From the NCBI GenBank assembly GCA_037176885.1, contig JAWWNJ010000071.1, positions 434,001-498,000 on the forward strand: a stretch of DNA of 64,000 nt, given 5' to 3'. Shown piece by piece: positions 12,705 to 26,850 of the stretch. Position 1 is the stretch's first letter. Every line of letters begins with the position of its first letter. This stretch comes from Favolaschia claudopus. Lineage: Eukaryota > Basidiomycota > Agaricomycetes > Agaricales > Mycenaceae. The translations under genes were made by a program, and so were the position numbers. The notes beneath the pieces were generated by a model. It did no database searches, was not told the origin of the DNA, and saw nothing but the letters and a program-made list of their open reading frames with translations.

Positions 12705-13659
12705 GTGGACTAAAGGGGGAGGCTTGGAAAGCAGAACGGCTAGATGGATGGGCGATACGACAGATCGTGAGTCGGAGTCAGATTATATGAATCCGCGAAT
12801 TTAGAACTCCAAAAATGTAATCGAAAGGCGACCGATGATATTCGTAGCTTCTCCTGTAGACCACAGGTCGGTTGAGTCCCGGGTCCATCTTTGGTCCATC
12901 TTGCAATTCAAGCAATTTGAATCAAACAGCCATCACAAGCTTGGAGTCTTTGACGCCGTCAGATTCGAGATACAGCAGTGAAGATGAATAGGTCGCAATT
13001 AACTTGGAAGAGGGGAGCGGAGCACCAGCAATGAGAAGAATCCAGACGCAAAACAAACTGAGGATTGGACGTGCGTCGTCGTCGTGCAGTGTTAAGTGTG
13101 CGCCGGCTAGGGTCGGAAGCATTGGATGACTCAGACGACCGAAATTTCCCGAGTACCCGTCTACTTTCTGCCACGACAGTCTTTCCGAATGCAAAACACG
13201 GCGGCCAGTATGAGGCGGTATCCTTTCAGGCTAGCCTCGGTCATCGCTACATGTTACTCCCGCAATCGCCCCGTGCTATGAAGAATAATTCAAAGCCCAA
13301 ACTTGAAAATGCGATGCCTAAAATACAGACAATTTGACTACTTATCACAGCCAACACCAATGCACATTCAATGGCTCTCTTCAAGAAAGCTCTCTCCTCC
13401 TTCGCTTCTACATCTCGCTCCAGACCGTCTCCGCCCTTCCTTGGCTTTCCTCTTCATTGCGAGTCTTCAATACACGACACCCCAGGTGTTTCTTCAAAGA
13501 GTTGGCACCGTATTTGAACGTTTGAACGATGGTCTGCAGTCAGTGGGACGGGAAACCTGCGGCATCAATTTGCCCTCCAAGGTAAGTATAGCGCCTGTCG
13601 GTGTTATTCTCCGTTTCCAGAGGTCCGACGGCGACATTGGGATCGAGATCCAGCGGGTA
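12705..13659. other. Gene-free stretch with decayed zinc-finger end of the next gene
   Basis: From about 13659 down to 13470 the minus strand still resembles the zinc-finger end of the paralogue at 45 kb (TDCRPSFKR against AGCNKTFKR, and in another frame YGANSLKKHL against GELVRRHL), but broken over different frames. The rest (12705-13450) holds open frames up to 90 codons with no recognisable domain. Confidence 0.5.
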
Positions 13660-15151
13660 TTATTGGAGGACTGCGGTGGAGCGTGTGAAGGGGAAGGCGA
13701 GTTGTGCACTGTATCGGCTGAGTTGTGGCTGCTGCGCCCTGGCACGACGACGGTTTGACGACGAGGAGGGTGCACTGCGGTAGTCGCTGCCGTCGTCGTC
13801 GTCCGCAGCATCTTCCTCGGAGGAGGAGGAGTAATTTTCGGACGTGCTTCTCGATGCGAGAGCCCTTCCCTTCCCCTTATCCCGTCGACAGGCTGGGATA
13901 CGCGGCGGCCGCGCCGGGAAAGCCTTGCTAGCATTGGTTCGACGCCGTTTCGAAGGGCGGGAAACTGTATCGACGTAGTCGCCATCGTCATCATTGTCGG
14001 TGGTGGTAAACTCCTCCTCGTCGTCGTCAGACCGCCAGTCGTACTCGGTACGAGAGTCAACGGAAAGAGGAGATTCAATGGCGGGCAGGATGGCTTCGCG
14101 CGCGGGGAGTCCGGCGATGCGCCGTGGGGACGATTCTGCGGATGTCGTCTCGCCGCATTCATCATCTGCTCCTGACCCGTATGAGTCGTACGCGTCGTCG
14201 TGTTCGTCTTCCCAATCGTTCCACGCGGCAGACATATGGACTTCCGACGCGTCGTTGTCGTATTCATTCAGGGAGTCGTTCGCGGTCACAGGCATACCGA
14301 ACAGTTCTTCACGCGAGATAAACGACACGTATCGGGGATCGAGCTCTGGGGTATCCACTTCGACGACATATTCGTCTGCATGAGAGTTGTAGAAGAAGTC
14401 GTCGAAGTCGCAGCTCTGGTGGGGGATCACAGTCTCGGAGGATGCCAGGCAAGACGAGGAATTGTTGTGGGGACTCTCGCAGGATGTCGTCGACGAAGGA
14501 CAGACAGAAGGGTTTGTTGATGATTTATATTGGTTTTGCCGTTTGGTTGTCGAGGCGGAGCCGGTGGCTACCGCGACGAGCGGCGCGTCTTCAGAGAACG
14601 GGGGTCGGACCCGGTTAATAGAAAGCTGGCCCCGTGAAGGGCTCGAGGGCGAGGGTGCCTGTTTGCTGAGTGGCGCGTCCGCAGAGGAGAAGGGTGTGAT
14701 GCGTTGTGGTGAGAGTGTATCACGCGACTTGACGGACGGGGTCGAAGGGGAGGCGTTCTCTCGCTTGTTGTGGCATTTCGGGGACGAAGTGGGCGGGGCA
14801 GATGGAATGTGAAACTCAAAGCCGAGTGGCTCCTCATGTAGACCTTGGCCAGGTGAGAGAGCCGGGCTAACGAGCTCCTCACGCGAAGGAGGCCCATATT
14901 CGCCAACGTTCCAGCTCTGGAAACAGCTCGCGTTAGAATCTTTTCAGGTGAAAGGACTGCAGAATAAGGAGACGCACGTAGAACTTCTCCATATTCAAGA
15001 TATCAGGCACCCTCCCTCTCTTCGGGATACGCAATTCTGGTTCTATCAACGCGTCTGGTTCTTCTAACGTCGCGTTGTTTTTGTTGGCCGTTTCGAACGT
15101 GCGGGAACAGTCGAGGTCGGTGAGGTAAGGCAGGTATAGCCAGGAGGACAT
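13660..15151 (-). CDS. Acidic, Ser-rich nuclear-type protein; zinc-finger paralogue lacking its fingers
   Basis: Two exons (15151-14978 and 14916-13660, intron 61 bp, GT-AG). Exon 1 reads MSSWLYLPYLTDLDCSRTFE and ends VPDILNMEKFY; exon 2 starts SWNVGEYGPPSREEL. The middle holds acidic and serine tracts, CDFDDFFYNSHADEYVVEVD and basic SKRRRTN and SNRRRARAQQ, which could be nuclear-localisation signals. The same order of blocks is found in the C2H2 gene at 45.1-47.0 kb, so the two are paralogues. This copy stops at FTRSTAVLQ just where the other continues into its zinc fingers; finger-like remains lie downstream in shifted frames. It is either a truncated regulator or a pseudogene in the making. 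A TATA box lies 43 bp above the start codon. Confidence 0.65.
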
Positions 15152-15193
15152 TGTGGTAGGTTGAAAGTGTGCTCTGTGTAGGGGGGAAGCTGA

Positions 15194-15209
15194 CTCTGTT
15201 TATATGTTC
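15194..15209 (-). promoter_or_regulatory. TATA box of the gene starting at 15151
   Basis: On the minus strand gaacatataaacagag lies about 43-58 bp upstream of the ATG. The zinc-finger paralogue at 47 kb has a TATA motif in the same context, which supports a real core promoter. Confidence 0.6.
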
Positions 15210-17098
15210 AGCGCTTTGGCGCATCCCACTGTTCAAAGCGCGACAAAGGAACCGCCATCAATTTATTACCTAACGGGGGAATGCTTGGGCCTCTGCGAAA
15301 AATCGTGTTCGCGGCAAACGCCGGGCGCCGTTGTCCTCGAGTGACGTGCATTGTTGCTCGAGCGCTTGTACTGCCCTGCTCTTTCAGCTCTCGCGATATA
15401 CGCTCGGTGGCATGAGATGTTGCTCGATGAAATCCGCAGAGGTCGGCGAGTGAGACATTTCACCTTTATTATCGAGTACCTCAAAATACAAATTTCAGGC
15501 TGAGTTTTCCCCTCGATGAACTTCTCTCTCGGAATAATTTTAGCTTGATGTTGCTACTTTTGATCTACTTGCCCTCAATCTATCAATCGACTTTATCTGT
15601 TGAACTTCCTAATTCGGCTGCGAGACGTAGTGTTCCTAATTTGGATGCCACTTCAATTTGTTTCTGATTGTCCGCTGATGGTGAAGCAAATCTTCCAGTA
15701 GGGAGAAGATCGCTGGCTCGTCATTTCAACCTCCCGCTTCTTTTCATTAGTGTCATGTTCTTTCAACTTCTTTGCGAATACCTAGTGGCCCGTGCAGGCT
15801 CGAGTCCAGCCTGTGTATCCTCTCTGTGTGTTGCATTGTTGCTTTCTACCTGTAATGAATTGACTACCCGTTCTTTTCGAGCATGTTCTTCCGAAGAGGG
15901 GCTGGAAGGCGGAGGGCGGTGAGCGCAAAACCGGTGCGAACCCGCGCCGGCCCCACTTCGATATCTTTGATGGATCGCGGATCTTCAATTTTGCTTCCGT
16001 CGACTGGCTTCGACTGCCAACTGGTGACAACCTCAGGCTGACGACTGATCAGCAGGATCATCAACTCTTAGCTCTGCGCAATACTGAGCCAGCTCGTTTT
16101 AGTACCAAATTGAACAATCTTCGCCGCGTTCACCCGCTCTTGCCCAGGTAAGTAAACTCATTCAAGTTCAAAATGTAAGACTCACAGACGACTTCCCATG
16201 ATATGGCACTGTGCGGGTGTGACATGTCCGATTTCAATCGCTCTTCGTCACCACGCTATGTACCGGTCCGAGCCAATTTCTCCGGATACAAATGCAACGA
16301 TGCAGCTTGTAAAGTGGCCGCTACTGATATCGATGCGACTCCAACCAAAGTAAGCCGGCGGCGACGATTGACCAATCTGCGCGCGCGCATATGCATGCAT
16401 CCCCCACTGGGAACTGCGATGAAATTTCAGTACAGATCGCCAGCAGGAGAAGAATAAAACAGAATAAAACGCATGCCCATCTATCTCTGATCTGAAGAAG
16501 TTCGTCGGCTACCTTATCTACCCCAATCACAACTTCGATTTCGGCCTGCTGGTCCCGGAAGCGCACAATTGCTTTGAGATTCTCTTCGTTTATCGCTAAC
16601 ACGTACGATGAAGAGCTGCTTCGGAATTCACATGGCACGGAAGTGTTTTGGCACGTACAGTGAAATGACTATCCGTAGGGCCATAACTGCCGCCTTTCGC
16701 AAAATGTTGAACAGTTAACTCGGAACACCATCGAATCCGGAAGTAGCATACGAAGGGAGAAAGAACTATTTGCGCGAAAGATGGCGACTTTCGAAATGTA
16801 TTTTAGAACTAATCGTGCCTCAGTATATGTAGCTGGAATAAACGCAACCTTGTGTCGATCGAATAAGTAAGTAAGTAAATAAACTCCATCATGACGACCA
16901 AATGGCTCAAGTTGAATGTCTGTCTGTCTAGTCTATGTCATAGGTAAGCGCACTGCTTGAATATTATAGCTACAGTTTTCGAAAGGTTCATGACGACGGA
17001 GATAAGTAACTGTTACACAAGTGAGTGAGTGGGTGGGTGAGTGAATGAAAAGATGTCGGTTGGGATACAGTAAGCATTAAAGCAATAAAACACGATTT
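15210..17098. other. 1.9 kb gene-free stretch with simple repeats
   Basis: No supported coding region. Short tandem repeats of the TAAG type lie near 16865-16880 and of the GTGA/GGGT type near 17021-17048. The flanking sequence has no recognisable RNA gene or transposon ends. Confidence 0.45.
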
Positions 17099-19231
17099 TC
17101 AAACCTCCACGCAAATAGCGCCGTCGGTGACTCTTCTTGGTGCTGGTTTCGGCTCATTTTGTTCGTCGATGGTGCCCTTCGACCCGGAGTCCGACTGCTG
17201 CCCAATGATACCGATTCCACGCAGCCCAATCAGCGCAATACCGAAGCTGACCACGGCAGCCGCGAACAAAGACCACGCGCCGGCGCGGAACCCGACCATC
17301 AAGACGTTCGGATCGGTTTCTGTGAGTTCGGGGTGTGCGGAGTGGAAGTGGGTGGAGATGGAGGAGGAGATGGAGGTTGTTACGGCCATGCCGATCGAGG
17401 CGCCGAGCTGGGAGTTCGTTGTTGGTTAGGAATTATATATTCATAGGGGTAGAAATGAAACCAACCCTCGTAGCGACAGTGAAGATTCCTCCTGCGAGCG
17501 ACTTGGAGTCGTCGTCGAAGGCGGACGATACCTGCAGTGTCCCTGCAGGATAAATCAGGTCCGCACCAGCTAAGAATGTAGTTAGTCGAAATTCAACCAA
17601 GACGAGAAAGGTGATGTATACATACCGAGGAGGATCATTACCCAAAGAGATATCTTCCAAAACCCATCATTCACTTGCAGGAGTGAGAAGAGTAGCGCAG
17701 CAACCTGTTGAAGTTGTATTCAACATCACAAAAATAGAAGAAACGAAAATGGACACCGACAATATTCATAGTTACAGCGCCGAGGATCAGCGGAAGACCA
17801 GAGACGCGGTTCATGAGCCAGCCACCAGCCAAGTTGGTTGTTATACCGCATAGAATGGAAGGAATGAAGCGAATGGATGTTTGTAGAGGCGAGAGGCCGT
17901 TGACTTGCTGGTAACTGTGGTTGCTCGTAAGTCAATGATCTCGTGTGTTGTTTGAAGAAAGATTTCGTACTACAGAGCACATAAATACAACAAGGTGTTG
18001 AAGTTCCACCTGCAAAATGTTAAATTCAATTCTCTCAATGGGAACAGCAATTCGAACACTCACCAAGCGAAGAAGACCATTCCGATCGTCGCTGGCATCC
18101 TGGCCTTCGGGTGCTTCCAGAAGCTCGGAGGCATAAGTACAGATGCCGACTTTCCTTCCCGCCACACTTCATACAACCAAAACAAAACCAACAAAACGAC
18201 CGATGCACAGGTCAGTCCAATTATATACGGCGTGCCCCAGCCTCGAGGAGCTGTCGCTGACGCTCTAAATAACCAGTGAGTCATTTTTGGTTGTTATTTT
18301 TGAATTGCATTAAAAGACGCACGCAAGACTGTAGGTGAGTAATGCCAAACCGGCGATGCTCAGAAATGCGCCGCCCCAATCGAGCCCCTTGGCATACAGC
18401 TTGGTGTCGGTGCCCTGCTTTTCGAGGAAAAAGAATCCCAGGATAACGAACAACACCCCCAACCCGGCTTGGATGTAGAAGATGGCTCGCCATGTTGCAT
18501 GGCTTTGGGATAGCAACCCGCCTAATAAAAATCAACCGCAGCTGATGAGCATCCGGAAATTGAAACGGTAAATAGGAATGAATGAAGAATTCAGCAACAC
18601 ACCTAGAATGAGACCAAGGATGTATCCCAACGGTTGACCTGCGCCGAGTACGCCGAAAGCCGTGTTACGCCGGGGACCTGGAGGGAAGTGCGATGCGATG
18701 ATGCCAATGCCCGCAGGCGTGTTTGCGGCCGCGCCCAGGCCAAGCATCGCGAGGAAGATGGTTATCGAGGTGAGGTTTGGAGCGAGGGCGGTGCCGATGC
18801 TCCTGGAATTTCAAAAAATCGCTTGTTTAGCGAAGCGAGCAGGTGACAGGGTGCTGGAAGCAACATACCAGACGGAAAACCACGCCGAACCAACGAGGAA
18901 GAGAACACGACCGCCGAAAATGTCGGCCATACGTCCAAAGAGGAGGAGAGTGCAGCCGTAGGCTAAGGAAAAGACGGTGAGCGGCCATTGTAGGTTGGCC
19001 TTCGAAGAGTTAGCCTTTCAGAAAAAGTAACGAAGGATGAACAGAAAACTGACCTCGGAGATATTCAACTCTGATCCAATACTCGGAATGGCCACCGTCA
19101 AGGCTCCGGTCAAGAACACCTATTTGAGGGACCTCGTGAGCGGAAGCTCCTGCGCCAAAAAACAAGTAACGGACATTGAGAGTCGTCACACCAGAGACCG
19201 TAGCCACGATAAAGGCATCTTTTAGAGACAT
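17099..19231 (-). CDS. MFS drug:H+ antiporter, DHA2 (14-helix) type
   Basis: Multi-exon gene of about 500 codons. The start is MSLKDAFIVATVSGVTTLN; a 55 bp intron then joins to VFLTGALTVAIPSIGSELN. Further exons read NLQWPLTVFSLAYGCTLLLF followed by GRMADIFGGR (MFS motif A, loop 2-3), GIIASHFPPGPRRNTAFGVL with GAGQPLGYILGLILG (motif C-like antiporter signature), ATWRAIFYIQAGLGVLFVI, MPATIGMVFFAWWNFN, and a last exon LGASIGMAVTTSISSSIS with RAGAWSLFAAAVVSFGIALI. The C-terminus is hydrophilic (GTIDEQNEPKPAPRRV). These proteins sit in the plasma membrane and export small organic molecules against protons. Position between the zinc-finger gene and the halogenase makes it a candidate exporter for halogenated products, which is inference. 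All introns have GT-AG ends. Confidence 0.88.
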
Positions 19232-20494
19232 GACCCGGAAATTCGACGCTAGTATCGCCTGGATGCACGGTGCGCTCAGCGGCGAGCGCAGGGAGAGGTG
19301 GGTCGGAATGCAAGCACAAAAAGTGGACGCCGGCGCGTATCGAATGGAAGATCGTGGTGATTTAAAGTGAGCGAGAGATGACTCGAGGCATAAGAAGACG
19401 AGGAAGCGGGGCGAGCAATGTAGATATGGGGATGGCGGTGCATTGGTTTTTCAAATTTCAATGGTCATCAGGTCGCCTCAATCATATGCGCAGCCTGCAG
19501 GAGGTCCGGCAACAGTTCGTTAACATGCGGAACGAGACATCACAAAAGACTAACCGTGCGAATTCCGTATTCCCGTCCCGAGTCGCATGGCAATAACGCC
19601 GATCAAATATTACCTATTTTTTTTTTCTCTTCAGTCTCATCAGGTCTCATCCAAGTCATGCTTGAAGTCGTGTTCAAAGGCCATTGTATCTTGCGGGCTT
19701 CTGTGAACCTGGACCCAAGTACACCTCTTAGTAGCCATCACCACGGAGGCTAAAAAAATTCGAGACGCTTACCTCCATCCTTGACTCCCTGTTACTCCGA
19801 CTTTCGTTTCAAGTTACGTTCCGAGTCGCGACGCCTGTTTTACTACTCACCTCAGGCTGTACAGTTACTGCAGTGTGAGTTTACGACAACGCAAAAATGC
19901 AACCCTGAGTCCTACAAGCTCGGATGGTTTCGGATCTGCCTGTTTTCGTTGACTCGCCAGGTGATCTCGCACGCGTTGGCCGCTTCGAAGTGTTACCTCC
20001 TTCTTCAGTGGCATCCGGCCCTGCCCAGAGTACGTTTCTGCCTGTGATTGTTGTAATAGTATCGCACTCCGTTGCAGAGATTTTCTTCCGTTCTGCCTCC
20101 GTTCCTTCTGTGGTCTCCATTCCGCACCCCATTTCTTCACAGGATTCAATCGGATACGGACGTGGCGTGCATCTCTACAGTCCTTTTACCCCCTTTGAAA
20201 TTGTCGGGCGTCGAGTCAGCATGGAAGAGTTTGCCTGAATTGTCGACATCCCGTGCTGTTGAGAGCAGATAACCTGAATCAGGTTCTCCGATTCTCCACG
20301 ATCCGCTTCGATGCAGTATCGTCGGGAAATCTATATAATCCTATACATGAAAACACAAGGATCAGGACACGTGGAAAGTAACGTGACTTTGACACAAAAC
20401 CACGGGACCATGTTGAGATGTCGCTGCCGGCTGTCGAGATGTTGCTCCCGGTTCCCACGAGCCTTCCCGACGGCGCCGCGCGCCGGCGAGTGCA
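19232..20494. other. Intergenic, no supported gene
   Basis: Contains the MFS promoter side, a poly-T run near 19619 followed by a CTCTTCAG intron-end-like sequence, and a small hairpin (aacctga / tcaggtt) near 20271-20285. Open frames here have no recognisable domain. Confidence 0.4.
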
Positions 20495-20644
20495 GCGAGC
20501 GGCAGTGCGGCGCCGAGGGCACGGAATCCAGCAAGAAAACTATGCGGGGTTTGGGGCGGAGCCCCGACAAGCTGTGCACCCCCCGTAGGTAGGGACGCGA
20601 GCGCAGCGAGTCGGCCCTGCCGAAGGCGGGGTGCTTAAGCTTGT
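20495..20644. repeat. GC-rich structured direct repeat, copy 1 (150 bp)
   Basis: Nearly identical to 20721-20871: only one substitution and one single-base indel were seen by eye. The unit contains a perfect hairpin ggggc-gga-gcccc and a larger stem gcacccc / ggggtgc enclosing agggac...gcgagcgcagcgag...ccct. Composition is far richer in GC than the surrounding DNA. Confidence 0.9.
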
Positions 20645-20688
20645 AAAAGTCTTAAAAAGACACTACGGGACCGCCCGTGATAATTCAC

Positions 20689-20712
20689 GTGAAAAAGCAG
20701 GTGATTTTTCAC
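20689..20712. repeat. Perfect 8-bp-stem hairpin between the twin repeats
   Basis: gtgaaaaa and tttttcac flank the loop gcaggtga. It sits in the 76 bp spacer between the two 150 bp copies. Confidence 0.85.
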
Positions 20713-20720
20713 ACGCGGTC

Positions 20721-20871
20721 GCGAGCGGCAGTGCGGCGCCGCGGGCACGGAATCCAGCAAAGAAAACTATGCGGGGTTTGGGGCGGAGCCCCGACAAGCT
20801 GTGCACCCCCCGTAGGTAGGGACGCGAGCGCAGCGAGTCGGCCCTGCCGAAGGCGGGGTGCTTAAGCTTGT
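20721..20871. repeat. GC-rich structured direct repeat, copy 2 (151 bp)
   Basis: Second copy of the unit at 20495-20644, same orientation, ending in the same cttaagcttgt. It ends 332 bp upstream of the halogenase start codon. Confidence 0.9.
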
Positions 20872-23469
<2,598 letters not shown>

Positions 23470-24118
23470 GTAATCCATCCGGGTTCTGGAGTCGAAGTCA
23501 TGTCGAGATGCAGATGTAAATGTCCTCCGTTTTACTGGGTGTAGATATGTACACTGTCGAGAGATGTACAATGGTACGATGCTAATGCCGCTCTTTCTGC
23601 TACAATTCGATTCGTCGCCATAGTGAGGTTAGCTGCCACCTTCTGTCGGACCCAGGGTCGAAGTCGGAGTATGTACTGAATAAGTGAGAACGATATTCGA
23701 ATTACGAGGAGAGGATGCTAAGTAGCCAAGTGACGCTCTCTCTGGCTTCTTTCAATCAAGTCGTCGACGGGGATCGGATCCAGTTACAGTCGGACGGACG
23801 GAGAATCTCTTCCACTTGAGTAAGCGCTAGCCACTCATGCAAATTAGTTAGAAACCGGGTAGGTAGGTCCATCTTTTCGACTGTACTTAAAAAAGAAGAT
23901 CGACGGGCAGCACGCGGCGCACAAAGCGAATGCGGTACATTCCATGAAGAGCATTGCATTACCTGGATATCCAAATTAAATCCAGGATGCAGAATAGCTA
24001 GCGTGAACATTGTCACTGTGTACAGTACATCCATCCGCCTATGTAACCCGAGATAAAGCTAATGACGTTGCGAGTCGTGCATACATGAAGATTATACAAG
24101 AGGATATCTCTAAGTACA
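23470..24118. other. Intergenic between converging genes
   Basis: Halogenase and the minus-strand DUF6534 gene end towards each other. No gene, repeat or terminator structure was recognised. Confidence 0.4.
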
Positions 24119-26113
24119 CTACACCTCCTCCACCTTCTCAGTCGACTCCGCGCCCTTGCCCGCACCGATCGACCCCTCCCCCTCCACCTCACTAGCAGAA
24201 GACTCGGCGAACTGGCCCTGAAAGAAATTCATATGAGTACGAGTATTCCGCCAAAATCGAAAGTGGATTTGATTGGAATTGTAGAAAGACACACCTTGCC
24301 CCCCCTAGTAATCGCATACGGCCCCGTATCGTCCCCAAACAGCGCATTGTGGATGTTCGCGACCATGTTGACGTTTGAAGGCGCGGCGCGGGCGTTCATG
24401 CACGAGATGAGGATGTTCCTATCGTAGTAGAGAGGCAATATCAAGTAAAAGCTATGTGAGATTTGGGAGGTCGAGGGAGGGGAGAGGGAGACGCACGTGT
24501 AGAGCTTGGAGAGGCCGAAGTCCCCTGCAGACACGCATATGTCAGTACATTCTCTTCGAAAGACAATGAATGGGTTACGCACAGACGAAGTTACTTGAGG
24601 GAGGGAAATCACTTGTTAATCGAATGAAGGTATACGAGGCTGGATCGCTTACATCGTATTATCCTACAAGATACGTTAGTATGGATACACAGCAGGGTAG
24701 AAAGGAAGGGCGGGGACTCACAGGTTGCGTATTGAACAATATAACATCAAGCAGCGCAAAGATAGCGGTGATGATACCGGTTTGGATCGTCACTTACATA
24801 TGGCGAAGGTAAAGAAAGACATTAGTACATAGCCGAATATACAGGCACCAGCACAGAGCACTCACCCTGAATGGCCCGGGTGACACCGCGAGCATGGTGC
24901 GGATTCTTCTTCCTGTTCTTAATCTGATTTAAGGCTCGTTAGCACAGGGAACTTACACATCATATGAGTGGAATGAATGGGCTTAGACTGACGAGGATGT
25001 ACGTGAGACCAACGGTCATGAAGACGTCGGCGGCAGTGGTGAACGACGACCACACGATGCTCGGGTGGTTGACCTGACTCGGGATTAATCGGGGCTCTCC
25101 CTTCCCTTAGAGGCCAATTAATTGCACACCTCTTCCTTGCGAAGGAAAGTCTTGACGATGATGACCGTCACGCCGGTCCAGTATGCGCCGGCTGGGAAGA
25201 ATCGCGTTTATTTAGCTTGTTTCGGTGTTCGGTCTGACGACAACGGGGGACCTACCGATGGAGCCGATCGCGCAAACAACAATGGCAAGGGGCAGCCACG
25301 CACTCCGAGTTCCGGCGTAGATTCTCCATGCGACGAAAATCTACGGGGTTGTGTTAGAGTCCGAGTCGGAGATTATTATTCCGCGAATTTGTACGCTTAC
25401 TTGCATGGGAGTACTAATCAGAGTGGTGACGAAAGGCTCTATAAATTTAATTCGCTTTGAATGAGATGAGAGGCACATTGCGCGACGGGTGACTTACGTG
25501 TTGGTAGGTCTTGTGGGGAGGCAAACGGTAGGTAAGAAGAATAATTCATGGATGGAGCAGGCGGAAGGGACACACATGTTGGGAAGAACATCATGGCGGC
25601 GGGTTCGGCTGGAGTAGGTTAGTCGGAGGGATGGTCCATAGTGGATAAACGCACCGTATCTCGTCATGAGAGGTTCCCAGACAATCGCAATGCCAAATGC
25701 AGTGTTGAGAGTCTCTAAAATGAACAAGTACAGGACGAAGAGGCGGACCCATGTCTTGTCACTTTGACGGCGAATGTTAATAAAGTAGTAAAAGACACGA
25801 GTGGCATTGTTGGCTGGGACACTGACTTTCGGAAGGTATCCCAGTAATGGAAGAACTGTGAAGGGTTCTCAAAGCAGATTCCCTTGCATATTCCGCACGA
25901 ATCGCACCTGCAAAATAAGAGCCTGCCAACAAATCGCGTCAAATTAAAGTTGCAAGCTAGCAAGCAGCCTTCTCTGCACGTACACCTTCAAGCCCGATGT
26001 TGAACATCACCCCCAGCAGGAAAGGCCCCAGGCTGAATCATCAAGTGAGTGACAACCTCCCAAACGACCGATAAGACCAATTACACGAGTTTTGGATCAG
26101 GCGGACCAGACAT
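24119..26113 (-). CDS. DUF6534-family seven-helix membrane protein
   Basis: About a dozen short exons read MSGPPDPKLV, LGPFLLGVMFNIGLEG, ALILQ, FFHYWDTFRKSDKTWVRLFV, LETLNTAFGIAIVWEPLMTR, EPFVTTLISTPMQ, IFVAWRIYAGTRSAWLPLAI, AAYWTGV-type helix (GAYWTGVTVIIVKTFLRKEE), VNHPSIVWSSFTTAADVFMT, IQTGIITAIFALLDVILFNT and FGLSKLYTNILISCMNARAA. The KLYxNxLxSxxNAR tail is the hallmark of the DUF6534 region. The C-terminal tail (EVEGEGSIGAGKGAESTEKV) is acidic and cytoplasmic-looking. All visible introns are GT-AG. Cellular role unknown; the topology suggests a receptor-like or transport-associated membrane protein. It is transcribed away from a second gene of the same family 737 bp away. Confidence 0.88.
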
Positions 26114-26850
26114 TGCACTCGAGAGGACTCGTCACAGAGGAGTGGTGGAGGGGGGAAGTGAAAGGTAATTTTGAGCTATAAAAAAGTACATATAGCGAAA
26201 CTTTAGCCGCCTTTACAGCATCAGGCACTGGGAGCCACAAGACATGGATCAAGAAGGCTTTATGCATTGAATTCGTTAGATACGTCTGCCCGAACTCCGC
26301 GGGTAGCCAGCGGGTCCGTATATGAGAGGAGACCCAGCGAATCAGAATCCTATCAGAAGACCTGAAGCAAGTCCGCCGATTTTGCAGTGGCTCAGGCTGT
26401 TGGGAAGCAGAGATGGTTAACGTTATTTGTTTGTTTATTTGTCTCTGTGTTGGTTCCCGTCCTCCCCATTCAGCGATTCAGGCCGACTGGGTGACTCAGG
26501 ACCGCAAGCCCAATCGAGGATGTCTAAGATTCACGAAAATCTACTTCAGCCATTGTGTGTCCCTTAGCAGGAGCGAGCAGGATCCGTCAACGAACAAATG
26601 AACCGGTTCAATTCGCCAAGCTGGGCAAAAGTTCGCCATCGATTCGGAGTGTTGTTCAACAGTCATCTTGGATGTCCAACATTTTCTGTATGAACCCCAT
26701 CATGATGCATGCGTCTTATTAGCTCGGCGAAGGCCGTTGGTATTGCATCTGCGGAATCCTTGTCTTCGAACGGGGACCGGCGTCGACTCGGAGAAGTATT
26801 CAAAAAGGCTTCTCCCATGAGAGTCAATCTCCCCGTTGTGCAGCACCACC
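26114..26850. promoter_or_regulatory. Divergent intergenic region between two DUF6534 genes
   Basis: 737 bp separate the two start codons. A TATA-like tataaaaaag on the minus strand reading lies near 26176-26185 as agctataaaaaag on the plus strand. No other motif is convincing. Confidence 0.4.

Noticed and set aside
16861..17048. TAAG and GTGA short repeats as a possible SINE or LINE tail
   Set aside because: No body of an element, no target duplication and no pol III box could be seen next to them.
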